Shown one piece after another: positions 33,478 to 45,480 of a stretch of DNA of 64,000 nucleotides. This stretch comes from Bimuria novae-zelandiae CBS 107.79 (lineage: Eukaryota; Ascomycota; Dothideomycetes; Pleosporales; Didymosphaeriaceae), in NCBI GenBank assembly GCA_010015655.1, contig ML976673.1, positions 229,015 to 293,014 of the forward strand, given 5' to 3'. The position numbers were made by a program, and so were the translations under genes. How positions within the stretch are numbered: position 1 is the first letter of the stretch; the number at the start of each line of letters is the position of its first letter. The notes beneath the pieces are model-generated. The model was given only the letters and a program-made list of their open reading frames with translations, had not been told where the DNA came from and made no database searches.

Positions 33478-35030
33478 ATGCTCTCGCAAAGCCTGAAGTT
33501 TTCGCTCATTGCAATTTTCATTGCACTTGTCTTCCAATTCCATAGCATAACAGTCCTTGCTAAGACGACGTTACTCACTGGAGGAACCATTATTGCGTAC
33601 GACGAAGATGTTAAGCTCCCTAGGGTTGCTCGCGGAGGAGTTATTCTCATCAAAGAAGAGGACAAGATTGATCAAATCTTCGATCAAGCTCCCTCGAAGA
33701 GCAAAATCTCGGCGTACACCGAGGGGATAGATTTCACTAACAAAATTATCACCCCTAGATTTATTGATACCCACCGCCATGGATAGCAAACCGTCTTCAA
33801 GACGTAAGGCGCAAATACCACGCTGGCATAACAACCATTCTCGACCATGCGCATCATACCTGGGCACGCGAGCACGCTGAAGCAGGATACAACGGATCCA
33901 TTGACAGCGGTGCAAGAGTCTTCTTTGCATATACATTCCAGAATGTCACCACTAGTGATTTTGCGATACCAGAGCAGCTGCAACAATGGCGCGAGCCACA
34001 TGCTAGAAAAGCAAGCAGTCGTACCACACTCGTGATGTCATACTGTGACGTCGAAAAGAGTGTTGAGGCAATCGTTGTTGATTGAGTAGCTACTCTACAG
34101 GAGCTATATACTGTGTGCATCACGTGCACGGGCCGCACGTACGCGGGTGGCCCAAGCTTCTATACTGAACCGTCACACATACGACTATTTCAATGTCAAT
34201 CCTTACGGAAAGGATACCCAGGATATAATTGCCCTTGCAAGGTAAGCTTTCTTCCTGCTTCCTGTTAATGTTGACGTACCTGACTGTTGTATCAGGGAAG
34301 CCGAGATCCAAGTGCTCACTACTCAACACGCTGCCGGGCCATGGAATGGTACGTATTTATCACTTCAATACTTCCAAGCTACTCTAACGTAAGCGCTATA
34401 GCCGTGAATGCTCCTGAGGATCTCCACAACGCTGGTATTCTAAACACCAGCATCGCGGTCGTTATTGCACACGCTTCAGATCTACCCGCCTCTGGCGCAA
34501 CACTCTTACGCGCCACGAATTAACACATCTCCATCACCCCGGAGAGCGAAATGCACTACGGTCACCTACACCCAACTTCACATCTCATCGCAGACCGGGC
34601 TTCGCTCGGCGTTGACACTCACTTTACCTTCTCCACTGACATTCTCACACAGGCACGCCTCTGGCTCCAGTCCACTCGTTATAGAATGTATTCGAACACG
34701 ATCAAACGCTGGCAAATCCCAAAAACTAACCCCATGTCCGAAACGCAAGCATTTCTACTCGCTATGCGGAATGGTGGACTCGCCCTTGGCCGGAAGGATC
34801 TGGACATCATCGCCGAGGGTGCAAAGGCAGATTTGCTGATCTGGGATGGAAGTTCGCCTTCACTGTTGGGTTGGGTCGATCCTATCGTAGCAATCATGTT
34901 ACATGCCTGCATCGGCGACATCGAACATGTGCTTGTTGACGGGAAGTTCGTAAAGCGCGACAAGAATCTGATCATTGAGGGCTACGATAAAGATGTTGAG
35001 AAGTTCTTAGATGCTGCAAAGCGCATCTAA
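33478..35030 (+). pseudogene. Secreted amidohydrolase (deaminase-type) gene broken by nonsense changes, a deletion and an element insertion
   Basis: The ATG at 33478 begins a signal peptide (MLSQSLKFSLIAIFIALVFQ) followed by TLLTGGTIIAYDED and the metal-site strand IITPRFIDTHRHG. TAG (33784-33786) and TAA (33805-33807) follow in the segment QTVFKT.GANTT. Then about 40 residues are missing and the protein resumes as AGITTILDHAHHTW, in another frame, to SSRTTLVMS. There a 134-bp element (34044-34177) interrupts it. After the element come YDYFNVNPYGKDTQDIIALA, two normal introns (after GCAAG and TGGAATG), NAPEDLHNAGILNTS, a TAA at 34521-34523, then HISITPESEMHYGHLHP, LGVDTHFTFSTDI, ADLLIWDGSSP and a normal end AKRI at 35030. 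The metal ligands of the superfamily (HxH, His, His, Asp) lie in these blocks. Family members deaminate or dechlorinate heterocycles; the substrate is unknown. Confidence 0.85.
34044..34177. mobile_element. Solo-LTR-like TG..CA element, copy 2, with 5-bp target duplication
   Basis: A 134-bp insert with termini TGTGACG..CGTCACA, flanked on both sides by CATAC (34039-34043 and 34178-34182). Removing the insert and one CATAC restores the amidohydrolase frame exactly across the site, which fixes its ends. TG..CA ends plus a 5-bp duplication fit a solo LTR of an LTR retrotransposon; a short non-autonomous DNA element is the alternative. It contains GCTATATACTG, TCACGTGCAC and ACGCGGGTGGCCC. Copy 1 is at 16269-16404. 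Confidence 0.85.
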
Positions 35031-35680
35031 CAGAAGCTGAGGGACACGCCGCTAATACTGCAGGAAGGGCAGTGAATAGGAGGATTCCCTTTCGGAGACC
35101 AGTACCAGATTGATGTGCAGGCTGGCGAGGGCACCGGCTACGGTCCAAGCTATATCTGAGCACTCGGGTTGGAAGTAGCTCCTGACGACCAAAAGATCTG
35201 GGGAAACTTGTAACGAATTACATTGGGAGACTTCAATGAACGCATTGACCTGGCTACTTCTGGTACTATAATTCTTCTAACGTCCATTCCCACGCCCAAA
35301 TACCAGTTTCGTGGAACAAAGATTAAGTGGAATGTTGGCTTCCCAAGTATCAGCACAGATGCGTTAACTCGGTCTAAGACATGTGGCAGGCCGAAAAATA
35401 TGAGTCCCTTGACTCGTCCCTCTGCGATTCGAGATGAAGGCGTTGTCAAAACATGATACAAGAGAATTGTAATAGCGCAAAAAGGCCTTTGGTGATAGCC
35501 ATGGATTTGCTGAAGTTTTCGATTAGGATTCTATTTAATCGTCTAGCATATCCTGTCCGGTGAATTCGTGGTCCTGGTCAAAGGAAAACATGCTGAAAAA
35601 AAAGCCCCATAAAAGGAATACCTTGCCACTTTTCTCGTTTGCAAAATTGTGGCCTGTTGAGTGGTATGCGTCTCATCTCT
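35031..35680. other. Region with possible coding traces, unassigned
   Basis: A plus-strand frame reads DYQIDVQAGEGTGYGPS near 35100 and a second piece LGDFNERIDLATSGTII near 35220, with stops between them. They might be remains of another gene, but no family was recognised. Confidence 0.3.
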
Positions 35681-37712
35681 TCATACGACCACAAACGTGC
35701 AGTTTCCATCGGCATCCATGTCCGTGAAATCTTCTTCCTCCAAAGCCTGCTGGAGTGGAGGAAAGAGATTCTCCACTTTTCTGAAAGTATTGTGGAGGAT
35801 CTCCGTTCCTACACGTGTATACATCGCTTTTCCTAATACTGGTTCACGTTTTAATAGCAATCCCCATGCACTATCCATGGCTTGGTTGCCACGACCCCAC
35901 ATCGGCATTGGCTTGACAAGTGGCATTACATAGAGACAAGGAGACACTCCAGGTTCGTGTCCTGTGAGTGCTCCTGCGGACTCTGCCCCAAAAACTGCAT
36001 CGAGACACATAGCACACGAGTGACGTTTTCCTTTTTTATTTCATCACGTGACCACTTAGAAAACCGACCGGGTGCGAGTATGTCTAAAGGAATCATGTCA
36101 TGTATAGGCAACATAAGCCAGCCCCTCATATGGAGCTCAAAGGGTGAAGCATTGGGTTTTGCGGCTTCATAAACTCCATAAGAACCTGATCCATCCAGTC
36201 CGTGGCTATGTTGCCTTCTTCGGAGTCCCAAAGCACTTCTCTTTCGTACCGGGCCCAAGACCAAGTGGGAGCCTCACTAGCTAGCTCAAAATTCTGTGAT
36301 CTAATCGTCCACAACAAGCTCCATGGGTCGTTCATCCAAAGCCCAACCGATAGCTGTCCTTGGGTAGTAGAGCACTGAACTCGGAAGCGAGCCCTGCTAG
36401 CACAGGGAGATGGTCGGATGATTTTGTGATACGACGGCGCGTGTAGTTCGTAAGGATGCATTTCCAAGCGTAATGAATCTCGAAGTTCTAATTGAATGGT
36501 TACTGATATGTTCTCAGCCACTCAAAGTGCCCAACTGTACCTATCTGATAGGAAGAAAGTTCTCTCAAAATCATTTGAGACATGGAAGGGTCACCAAGAT
36601 ACTTATCAATGACAGGGCGATGCTTTAACACATCCTCGATTCCCGATGGCCACACTTCATTGGCCATGCACTCATTACACTCCTAGGATATCTGTTCCTT
36701 GCCGAAATGGATTATTCTAGAAGCCTGGTCGAATGAGATAGTGTTGAAGTTTGGATGTCATTCTTACCAGAATTTGTCCCTGCAGAACCTAAGCTCGCGA
36801 TAATAGCGGACCCGAATAATGACGACGGTCTTCCTCCTTGATATAACACTGTTGCGGGAAAACCCGTCCACAACTTTCCAATCAGGCAGGCCATGTGGGC
36901 CAGGCACCGTGCAATATTGGAAGTAGTAGATTGTATTGCCGTTGGGTGTTAATTAAGCCGTCATCTCCACTGTCGAACGCTGTTGCTGATAGATTTATGC
37001 AGCTCCACGGTAGATACAGTGCATTGTCGCCGATTCCTTCTTCCAATCCTCCAAATCATCTTGGACTATGCAGACAGAATCGATCCAGATGTAAACATAG
37101 CCAAGTACGGCAGTGACGAAAAGTGCATCCCGAAAAACTCGTTTTAGTTGCCTAACAGGAATGTCTTTTTGCCATGATTCTAGGACGTCAGAAGGTCAAG
37201 GTTGTGAACTTGCTGCTTCCCCACCGGTGACTGAGCGTCAGAAAGGACATACCAGATGGGATAGTACCTCGAACACAAAGCCTAGCAACGATATCCGAAA
37301 GGGGGCCTTTAACGGAAACAAGGCGGGTTGGGATCCAAGTACTCCATCTAGACGCTGCACAGCGCGCATGGGTGCTCTGACACCGATCGATCCAGTCCTG
37401 AGCTTGTTGCATACTGTTCCTTGAGCACGTACCCGATTGCAATGATGTTTGCATCCCTAGTTCTTTTACGTCCTCAGCACTCACAGAACAACAGGTTGTT
37501 TGGTGCTGCCGGACTGTGTTGCCCTCGGTGAAGCGAGTAAGGAATACTCTCGAGACACCTAAAGGCTTTCCTCCATGAGAGTATGCCCAAGACTGGGTAT
37601 CTAGCACTATCTTTCCGCTCGCATGCCCCCAAATACGAACACAGATGTAACAACCGAAGCTTGCCGATCGTTCCAGCGATTCGGAAGTACTGTGGTGCGG
37701 CTTTTCAGACAA
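35681..37712 (-). pseudogene. HET-domain (heterokaryon incompatibility-type) gene, degraded
   Basis: Minus-strand fragments in the order of a HET protein: SASFGCYICVRIW near the N-terminus (the usual SA..GC..C..I), FLTLSHRWGSSKFTTLT (HET motif 1), then after a one-base frameshift VLESWQKDIPVRQLKRVFRD, LGYVYIWIDSVCIVQDDLED (motif 2, WIDS.CI.QD) and CIYRGA, then after another one-base frameshift NLSATAFDSGDDGLI (motif 3 region). Further shifts and stops precede DPWSLLWTI, EAPTWSWARYEREV (APSWSWA motif) and the C-terminal tail to about 35681. At least two single-base frameshifts and several stops interrupt it, so it cannot encode a full protein. HET proteins trigger cell death after fusion of genetically different hyphae; they turn over rapidly and relics are common. 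It follows the amidohydrolase relic tail-to-tail. Confidence 0.8.
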
Positions 37713-39072
37713 AGATTACCATTCGGCCTCATTGGAGGTAAACATCGATGCACATTTGGGGCACAAGGCTGATGGTCCGAGCGTTTCGTTGCCTGAAGAC
37801 ATGATCGGTATCAAGAGTGAGTGTAGACCGATTGCGGGTGTGCATGTCGTTCAAATGTTGTTCGCACCATGGAACAGGGACTTTTCCGGAGGGTGAAAAT
37901 CCAGAGATCGTTAGAGAAGGCATGACCTGGACAGAGCGGGATAAGCAGGCAGCGCAGATTTTGGCCTGTATGAATGGAAGACGCATGATTGGAGTCTACC
38001 CAGGCAGCTGAATTTCTCGGCTCAACTTTCGTTTCGAATGGAAATTAAAGCTGAGGTGTGCGATACTACAAATTCTTTGCCACTGGTGTTGTCTGGTTTT
38101 CTGCTGTACATGCTGTATCACCCTGTCCCAAAGTCCACGGGTTTGTACCAATCACGTGAGACTCTCTCAACGGGCGCCTGGGAGAGTTGTTGAGAACCAA
38201 ACAGCGGCTCCAAGCTCATGCCATCAACGCAAAAAGTGCGATGATCATAGCTCTGATGAGGCACCCGCTGGGAAAATTGTCCCAGTAGATGATATGTTTG
38301 ATAGCGATTGCACAAGGTCCCGTAAAGTGCCCGGTTAGATCAATGCGAGATGCCGAACAACTGGCAATAACATCATCTTGAAAACACATCAGTGTGATGT
38401 TTCACTAGGGCTTTGATAACTTGGCTGAGAGATGAGATGACGTCGAAGGACTCTCCAAATCGTTCGACCGTCGATGTTGCGAAATTGTGAGGCGACGGCA
38501 ACAAGCGGCCTGTCTTCCCCACATGCGCTAGAAGATGCTAGCAACTAGCCTCTCGCTTGGCCCCTTGCTTTTGGGGTTTCGGCAGGGGTCCCACGACTCG
38601 CGACGTCCGCCTCCTTCCACTGTGGCACGCAATTGAGTTCTAATTCAACGTCGAGTTGACGAAGAGTGTGTGTCGTGAGGTGTACAGCTGTATATTTCAC
38701 AACTTGTAGTGTGTTGGCCGCAAACAGAGTAAAAATGCGATAAGGAATTCGCCGACGACCCGATCGATAATGCACGGTTCTCGCCGGATACCAGCAAAAA
38801 CCAGCAGCTGCGATTGGTCGGCTGGCCACAAACTTGCTCTTGCTTCCGCCTTTCTTTCAACTTCCCCCTCCATTCCACAACACTTCTTCTTTAGGCCTTC
38901 TTTTACGCCAATTCACTTCGACCTCCATTCTTCACCCCGCTTTCGGCTTTAAACAAACCAATTTCATCTCTTTGACGCCACGCGCAAGCAAGAAGATACT
39001 CACTACAGCTCACCGCGGTCACCGCTACTTGCGCCTTGGCGTAATCGTAAGGACCAAGTCAGGTTGCAGGAT
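37713..39072. other. Intergenic region, 5' flank of the MFS gene
   Basis: Open frames on both strands show nothing recognisable. From about 38840 the sequence is C/T-rich with low G, consistent with a fungal promoter-proximal leader. Confidence 0.45.
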
Positions 39073-40874
39073 ATGTTTGGACTCACCAAAGCAAGAACAA
39101 GCCCGCGAAACCCGGAAGACTTTCCCATCGCTCAGCTATTCCTCCTTGGTCAGTATACTTGCTCCACTACGTGCAGCACCAGTACTAACAAACAACAGCA
39201 CTCGTGCGAGTTGCGGAGCCGATTGCGCTCACTTCCATCTTCCCATATGCGATTAAGCTTGTTGCCCACTATGGCGCATCCGAATCGCAGGCGCCCTTCT
39301 TTGCGGGCATTCTCATCTCTGCCTTCTCCCTCGCTGAGGCATGCACTGGCATGTACTGGGGAGGCCTTTCTGATCGGATAGGTCGCAAGACAGTAAGAGC
39401 CAATGACCCTTGCTTGCCAATCCTTTGCTGATGAGGACGCTAGGTACTTTTAATGGGATGTTGCGGTACCATCTCTTCCCTCCTCATTGTTGGCTTCTCG
39501 TCAAGTTTCTGGATAGCGCTCGCAGGCAGAATTCTTGGGGGAATACTAAACGGAAACATTGGAGTGATCCAGACTATGGTCGGTGAGCTGGTCACGAATC
39601 CGGAGCATGAACGTAAGTAACATGGGTCGCTTGATGATGGCTTCGTGCGTTAACACGGCTCAGCGAAAGCTTATGCTATCATGCCATTCGTATGGAGCAT
39701 TGGTACTATCATAGGCCGTAAATAGCCCATCCCGACACTCAAATCTTCCCGTGCTGACTTCACAGCTTCGATTGGTGGATACTTCGCCGAGCCAGCATAC
39801 AACTTTCCCTCCGTCTTCTCTCGTACTGGTCTTTTCGCGCGATTCCCGTACCTGCTTCCGAATCTCCTTTGCACCGGCCTGCTTGTTATTGCTATCATTG
39901 CTGGCTATTTCCTACTCGAGGAGACTCATCCGGATATGCAGCCATGGAGTACACAAGAAGAGCTGGATGCGACCAGTGCACAAACGCCATTATTGCCCGC
40001 CCAAGGCGCCATGTCCAACGCTCCCGCAAATTTGACTGCCGAGAGCTACGGTACGTTCGACGACGTGGATACTCACCATGATGAGACGTGGCGTGTCAAG
40101 TCGAACGGTGACTGGATAGAAGAGGACTCCCCATCACACGAGAAGGTTATCACGAAAACGGTACTTACCTTCGTCATCGCCTTGGGTATCTTCACATACC
40201 ATTCAATGACCTACGATCACTTGCTCCCCATCTTCCTGCAGGACAAGCGAGCCGACGACGTGTCTGCTATGTCACTCGGCCCGAATGCTCTCGGAGGAGG
40301 ACTAGGCATCCCGCTCCAAAATGTCGGTATCATTATGTCCATCAACGGACTCATACAGCTGTTCATCCAGGCTGCCATCTTCCCTGCGCTCGCCTCCTTC
40401 TTCGGCGTCTGGCGTCTGCTCATCCTCGTCACTATCGGACACCCCATCGCTTACTTTATCGTGCCACTCCTCCCTTTGCTTCCGGAAAGCCTGGTTTACC
40501 CCGGCATCTACGCCTGCCTCACCATTCGAAGCCTTACCTCGATCGTTGCATACCCGCTGCTGCTCATCATGATCAAAGAAGCTGCGCCAGCGCCTAATCA
40601 TCTGGGCAAGATCAACGGCCTTGCGGCAAGCACCGGTGCCGCTTGTCGAACCATGGCCAGCCCGATCGCTGGCCTGCTTTACGGCATCTCGATTGACATC
40701 CGTTTTACGCCTCTTGCATGGTGGGCGTCGGTGCTGGTCGCCATTGTCGGTGTGTTACAGATTCCGTGCATGAGCCGCGCGGCAAGCAAGTGCAATGTCA
40801 GCGTCAACCCGGCTCTATCTCATCGTCGTCCGTCTGAGGTGGTGCACATTCACATGCAGGTTGAAGAGGCCTAA
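39073..40874 (+). CDS. Major facilitator superfamily transporter, ZIFL/TetA-like (DHA1)
   Basis: Five exons (39073-39148, 39199-39392, 39444-39612, 39664-39717, 39766-40874) splice in frame to 533 residues; four introns of 48-51 nt with GT..AG ends. The N-terminus FPIAQLFLLALVRVAEPIAL starts helix 1, followed by YAIKLVAHYGASESQAPFFAG, the MFS motif A GGLSDRIGRKTVLLMG between helices 2 and 3, and RILGGILNGNIGVIQTMVGE (motif B/C region). A long hydrophilic central loop (about residues 230-310) contains ETHPDMQ, as in fungal zinc-induced-facilitator-like/tetracycline-efflux-type carriers. The second six helices follow, with GKINGLAASTGAACRTMASPIAG near the end. Plasma-membrane or vacuolar efflux of a small molecule is likely; substrate unknown. 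The basic and His-containing tail after the last helix is short. The gene appears intact. Confidence 0.92.
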
Positions 40875-41849
40875 ATTGGCCGTGCTGGCTCACGAAGTTT
40901 GGCGAGTGCCGTGTGCCTTGCGCATCGATTTTCGGCGGTCGCGCGGAGCCGGCGAAGGCACTTTCATTTCGATACGATTCGTTTGGCGCACATTTTTGAA
41001 GCTACAAGTTTGCGATTGTCCCAAGGTTAATCGGAATAGAGCTATTTTGACATTCGGCGTTCGAACAAAACGATGGAACAATGGTGTTACCTATCAGCAC
41101 AAAGTAGCATGGTTGTCCTGGCATTCATGGCGCAATTGGTCTCGCAGCGGGGCCGCGACGCACTACATTGATTTTATGGGTATCTCATTCCAGCCCGAAA
41201 GATTGTCACGGCCTCGGCGACGGAGTTTCTGGTGAAAGGAAAGCGTGCGCATACCCATGGAAGCATTCCTATATTGCAATGTATTTGAAAATATTATAAT
41301 ACTACCTGCATTGCTGTGATAGATATCTACTTTGCCAACAACGAGGTGCCGCGATAGAGTGGCCCGGACATCTGAGAAAACGTGACGTCTAGCATATCTA
41401 CGTGGATATGGCTTACGATGTCGAGCATTGCATAGTCTGCTTGAACTCGAAGCCTCAAACTGCGAGCGACCGAAGGGCCGTCCTCTATGTCGACTTGACG
41501 GCCTTCGGAAATTGTTGGACCAAGTTATCCTTCACCAAGCGCAACGGTAGCCCCTAGCCAATCAGGTCCCCGCTGGACAATGTACTAGTCGCTGACCGCA
41601 GCAAAACCCACCTGCTCTCCCTACTCAAGCCACTCAAAGCACAGTCTGAGACTCGTGATAGCTCATTTTCATCTGGATAGCTCACGCACCGAACCTGTCT
41701 ACTCGTGTCGTTGTTCATGCGCATGAGATGGCTGCTACCCAGGCTACAAGTTTAACACACAAGCTTTACCAATTTATCAGTTCCTGCTAACGTAATTCCC
41801 GGCATCTTGACCATCCCTGCATCTTGACCACCCTCACCGCCTCTTTACC
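40875..41849. other. Intergenic region before the AT-rich tract
   Basis: Normal base composition to about 41.75 kb, with no recognised gene. Composition changes abruptly to AT-rich between 41.75 and 41.9 kb. Confidence 0.45.
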
Positions 41850-42549
41850 ACTCAATTTTAACACGGTGCTAAATAGTTAACGAAGCAGATATTTAGAAGG
41901 CGCTTAATAATTTAGAATTATAAAAAGTACAAAATTATTCTAGTACTATAAAAAAAATTTAAAATTAATTATAGAACCCTCTAGCGCAGGTATAAAAGTA
42001 TTTTAAAGCTAAGAGACCTTGCATACTTTAAATTTTATATACTACTTATAATTAAGAAAGAAAAGTTTCTTTTATAGTATATTAATAATTTTTTAGATTA
42101 TAGCCTACCTCCTACGCCTTAAGTTCTTAGGAATTTTATATTTAAAATTATAAAAAAGTAGCGTAGAAAGAACTAGGTAGCTATATTTTATAAGTATTAC
42201 TAAGACAAGATTAAAAGCCTTTATCTTTATATAATTAACTAAGTACGTTAAGTTATTAATAATTCTACTTATTTTAAGTACTTTTACGTAAATATAATGC
42301 TATAATGTCCTTTATTATATTCTACTACTTACGGCTCAAAAGTTAAAGCAGATTATAGAAAAATACTATATAAAACTATATAATATTTATAACTTTAATA
42401 TAAAAGGCTTTTTTTAGTCATTGCTATTCTTTTAAGCGTATTATTAAAGTTTAGTAGCTTAAGAATAAAAAAATTATTAGTATAAGCTAAGATAGGAGCT
42501 AAGATTTTATCTTTTTACTTACTTACATTTATATAAACAGAATAGCTAT

Positions 42550-42720
42550 AATGGCCTACGCCTAGTTGTTGTCTCGGATCCTTAACCCTTAGTTATGCGA
42601 ACCCTAGATATATAAGTTTAATGCTTAAAGCTTAACTTTAGGCTTTTATTAAATTTATAAGTATTCTTTTTTACCTTTAGCTCCTTAAGCACCTAGCCCT
42701 TTATATTAAATTTAATTACT
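42550..42720 (+). repeat. RIP-mutated copy of an inverted repeat
   Basis: Matches the reverse complement of 44080-44252. Example: CTCGGATCCTTAACCCTTAG here against CTCGGATCCTTGACCCTCGG in the other copy. Nearly all differences are C/T or G/A. Confidence 0.8.
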
Positions 42721-44079
42721 TTTACCTATCGCGGGATAAGTAGATTTTAAATATAATTATAAATTAAAGCTATAAAGTAGCATATAAAGTTAAAGGACTT
42801 ACGTAAATAGATATTATAAAGACAACGCCTAGACCTATAAGAAAATAGAACCCTCCCTAGTAAGTAATTAAAAAAAGTTTTAATAGACACTTAACGCTAG
42901 CAAGACTATCTTTACTAAATAAAAAAGTTATAGAAATAAAAATAAGACATTTTACTAAAAGTTTATATTTTAGCGCGAATAATTATGCGTAGTAAACTAT
43001 TAGCTTATAAAAAAGTAATAACTAAAGAAATAAAAAGATAGCCTCCTTATTTATAACTAAACACTAGGCATCAGGAGTTAATAAAAATAAAATATAATAA
43101 TTTTTAAGTAAGGTTAAAGCACTTATTAACCTCTAAAATACCCTTTAGACTCTATTATAAGAAGTAAGAAAACTAACTAAAGAAATAATAAAAAAGTACT
43201 AAAAATCCCTAATAATATAATAATACTCTTAAGAGATAGGAGGTACGAATTAGCTATTAAAAGTAAACTAATAGATAGAGCTACTAGAGAAATTAATAGT
43301 AGAGTTTATCTTAAACTAAAGAAGAAGCCGCTGTCCTAAAATCTTTAATTTAGCCTACTTTAATAGTAAATAATAGGATTACTACTAGTTTAAAATAGTA
43401 ATATAATATAAGCTCCTAAAGGATAGGGACTGCCTTAGAAATATACTTAAATATATTATTAGTTAATTAATAGAACGTGTAGCAACGGTAGGAATTACGT
43501 ACTTAAACTACTACTTAAAATATACTAAAGCTAACCTTTAAAAGTTATTAAACTATAACTTTTATAACTACTTAGCGAAAGAAATCGCGCGTAACTACTT
43601 GCTTATATTTTATATAGCTTTTTAGAGCCTTACTTGCGCGCAGGCTTATTACTATTATAACTTACTTAGAAGGTATATCGTAAATATAAGACTTAGCCTA
43701 GCCTTACGTGAGCTCGCTGAGGTCCGCGAGCTTACGTAAGATACTTAAGTATATAGTAAGCTTTTTAGCTTGATTTTTCTAGAGGATAGGTATTACTTTC
43801 TAGCTTACTTTTATTTAACACTATTTAATCTTAATTAAATTCTTAATAAATTTACTGTTGAGAATATGTGGGTTCATTCCAGGTTGGTGGAAGGAAGGGC
43901 CGTAGTGCCTACTGTGTGAGGGAGGCACGGCTGACTGTAGCGTCCTCGTTACTGTTTACACGGAAGAGGAATAACATAATACGACAGTCAATACAATACG
44001 TTGCAGCCACCCCGCCTTGTCCCTCACCTACTCGGTTATTCATAGTAGTCATACTACTAGAGGGACCTTGTTCCAATAT

Positions 44080-44252
44080 TTACTAGATTTTAATGTAAGG
44101 GGCTGGGTGCTCAAGGAGCCAAAGGTGCCAGAAGAATACTTATGAATTCGATAGAGAGTCCGAAGTTAAGCTTCGGGCGTCGAACTTATATATCTGGGGT
44201 TCGCATAACCGAGGGTCAAGGATCCGAGGCAACAACTGGGCGTAGCCCATTA
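44080..44252 (-). repeat. Less mutated copy of the inverted repeat
   Basis: On the minus strand it begins TGGGCTACGCCCAGTTG and runs through GTTATGCGAACCCCAGATA to GGCTCCTTGAGCACCCAGCC. It retains near-normal base composition and adjoins the island at 43860-44090. The pair could be the terminal inverted repeats of one 1.7-kb element or two insertions in opposite directions. Confidence 0.75.
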
Positions 44253-45480
44253 CATTTAAGAATTAAGAGAAAGCTCTTTATTATTACTTAATAACTATAA
44301 TAAAAAAAAAGGTAAATAAGCTTATTCCCTATATAGTTAAGAATTAAAGTAATAAAAATATATAGAAGCTTTATTAATTATGTTAAGCCCTTTGGGATAG
44401 CTGGTCCTAAAGGAGACTAGGGTTAGTTCTCGGGCAAGAGTACTAGTAAGGTAAGGAAGGGATTACTAATAGCTTATACATATTAGTAAGTTATTAGTAT
44501 TAGAAGTAGTACGTAGTTATAAATAAATTAACTAGAGCTAGAGTATAATCTAAATAATAGATTAATAACTTAGGTTAAACACGAGTATAGAAGGGCTATA
44601 CTTAGCGTTCCTATATACATGTCCTATCCCATGAATTCTAATAGTCCTAAGAGTCCCAAAGTCTCATGTGCCAAGATACTTCTAGGACGTCCGATATTTC
44701 TGGAACGTGTGATTTGTCACGTGACTTGTGGCTAAGTCAGGAATCTTGGCTGGCCGCACGAATAAGTGCCAGTACCCCGCCCGCGTCATGGTGGATCTTC
44801 AAAAGATCTTAACAAATTACTCCACTACCTATTTATTTAAAATAAGCTGCTCTACTATAATATTAATAGGTTAAGGCGGGCGCTATCTATTAAAAAAAAA
44901 AGGTAAAGCCTTAGACTTTTAATAGTATAAGGAGTATTATAGTAGGCTAGTCTTTTAGTTACTGAGGAAAGTAAGGAAAGTATATATATATTAATTTATT
45001 TAAAAGTAAGAAAATAAGTAGTAATAGCTTTAAAAAGTAAAAATAGTGGAGCTAAAAAAGGTAGCTAAGTTATATAAAGAAAAAAATTAGTAGGAAAAGC
45101 GTGCTGTGCGAAAGGTAGTTAAAAAGGTAAAGAAAAAGAAAAGAGCTAAAAAGATAGCTTAGCGCGCTACCTAAAAGTCTGTCTATAACATAGAAAAAGC
45201 TCTATAACTATCCTAAAAGGATAAGAGAAAGGCCTCTTAGTTATTTTTATAAAATAAAAAGCGTTAGAATCGTATTATTAATACTATAAATATTAGGGAG
45301 TCCTTAGAGGACGCATCTACTACCTTAACTAAATCTATACGTAGTTATTATAATATTAAGCTTTTAGATAGATTTAAATAGTGTAAATTAATTATAGCTA
45401 TTAACTTACTACTCTATTAAAAGATTTTATAATATTATTATTTATAGGTAGTTCTATGGCGTTAATTCTAGTAGAGCTGT

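Larger units (their letters stand above)
41850..45480. repeat. AT-rich, RIP-degraded repeat tract
   Basis: About 3.6 kb made almost entirely of A and T with very frequent TpA and no open frame of note. It is interrupted by short islands of normal composition at about 43.86-44.26 kb and 44.60-44.81 kb. Such blocks in ascomycetes are transposons mutated by RIP (C to T, preferring CpA). Direct support comes from the inverted pair 42550-42720 and 44080-44252, whose differences are overwhelmingly transitions, with the 42.5-kb copy carrying the AT state. The element type cannot be told from the eroded body. Confidence 0.85.
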
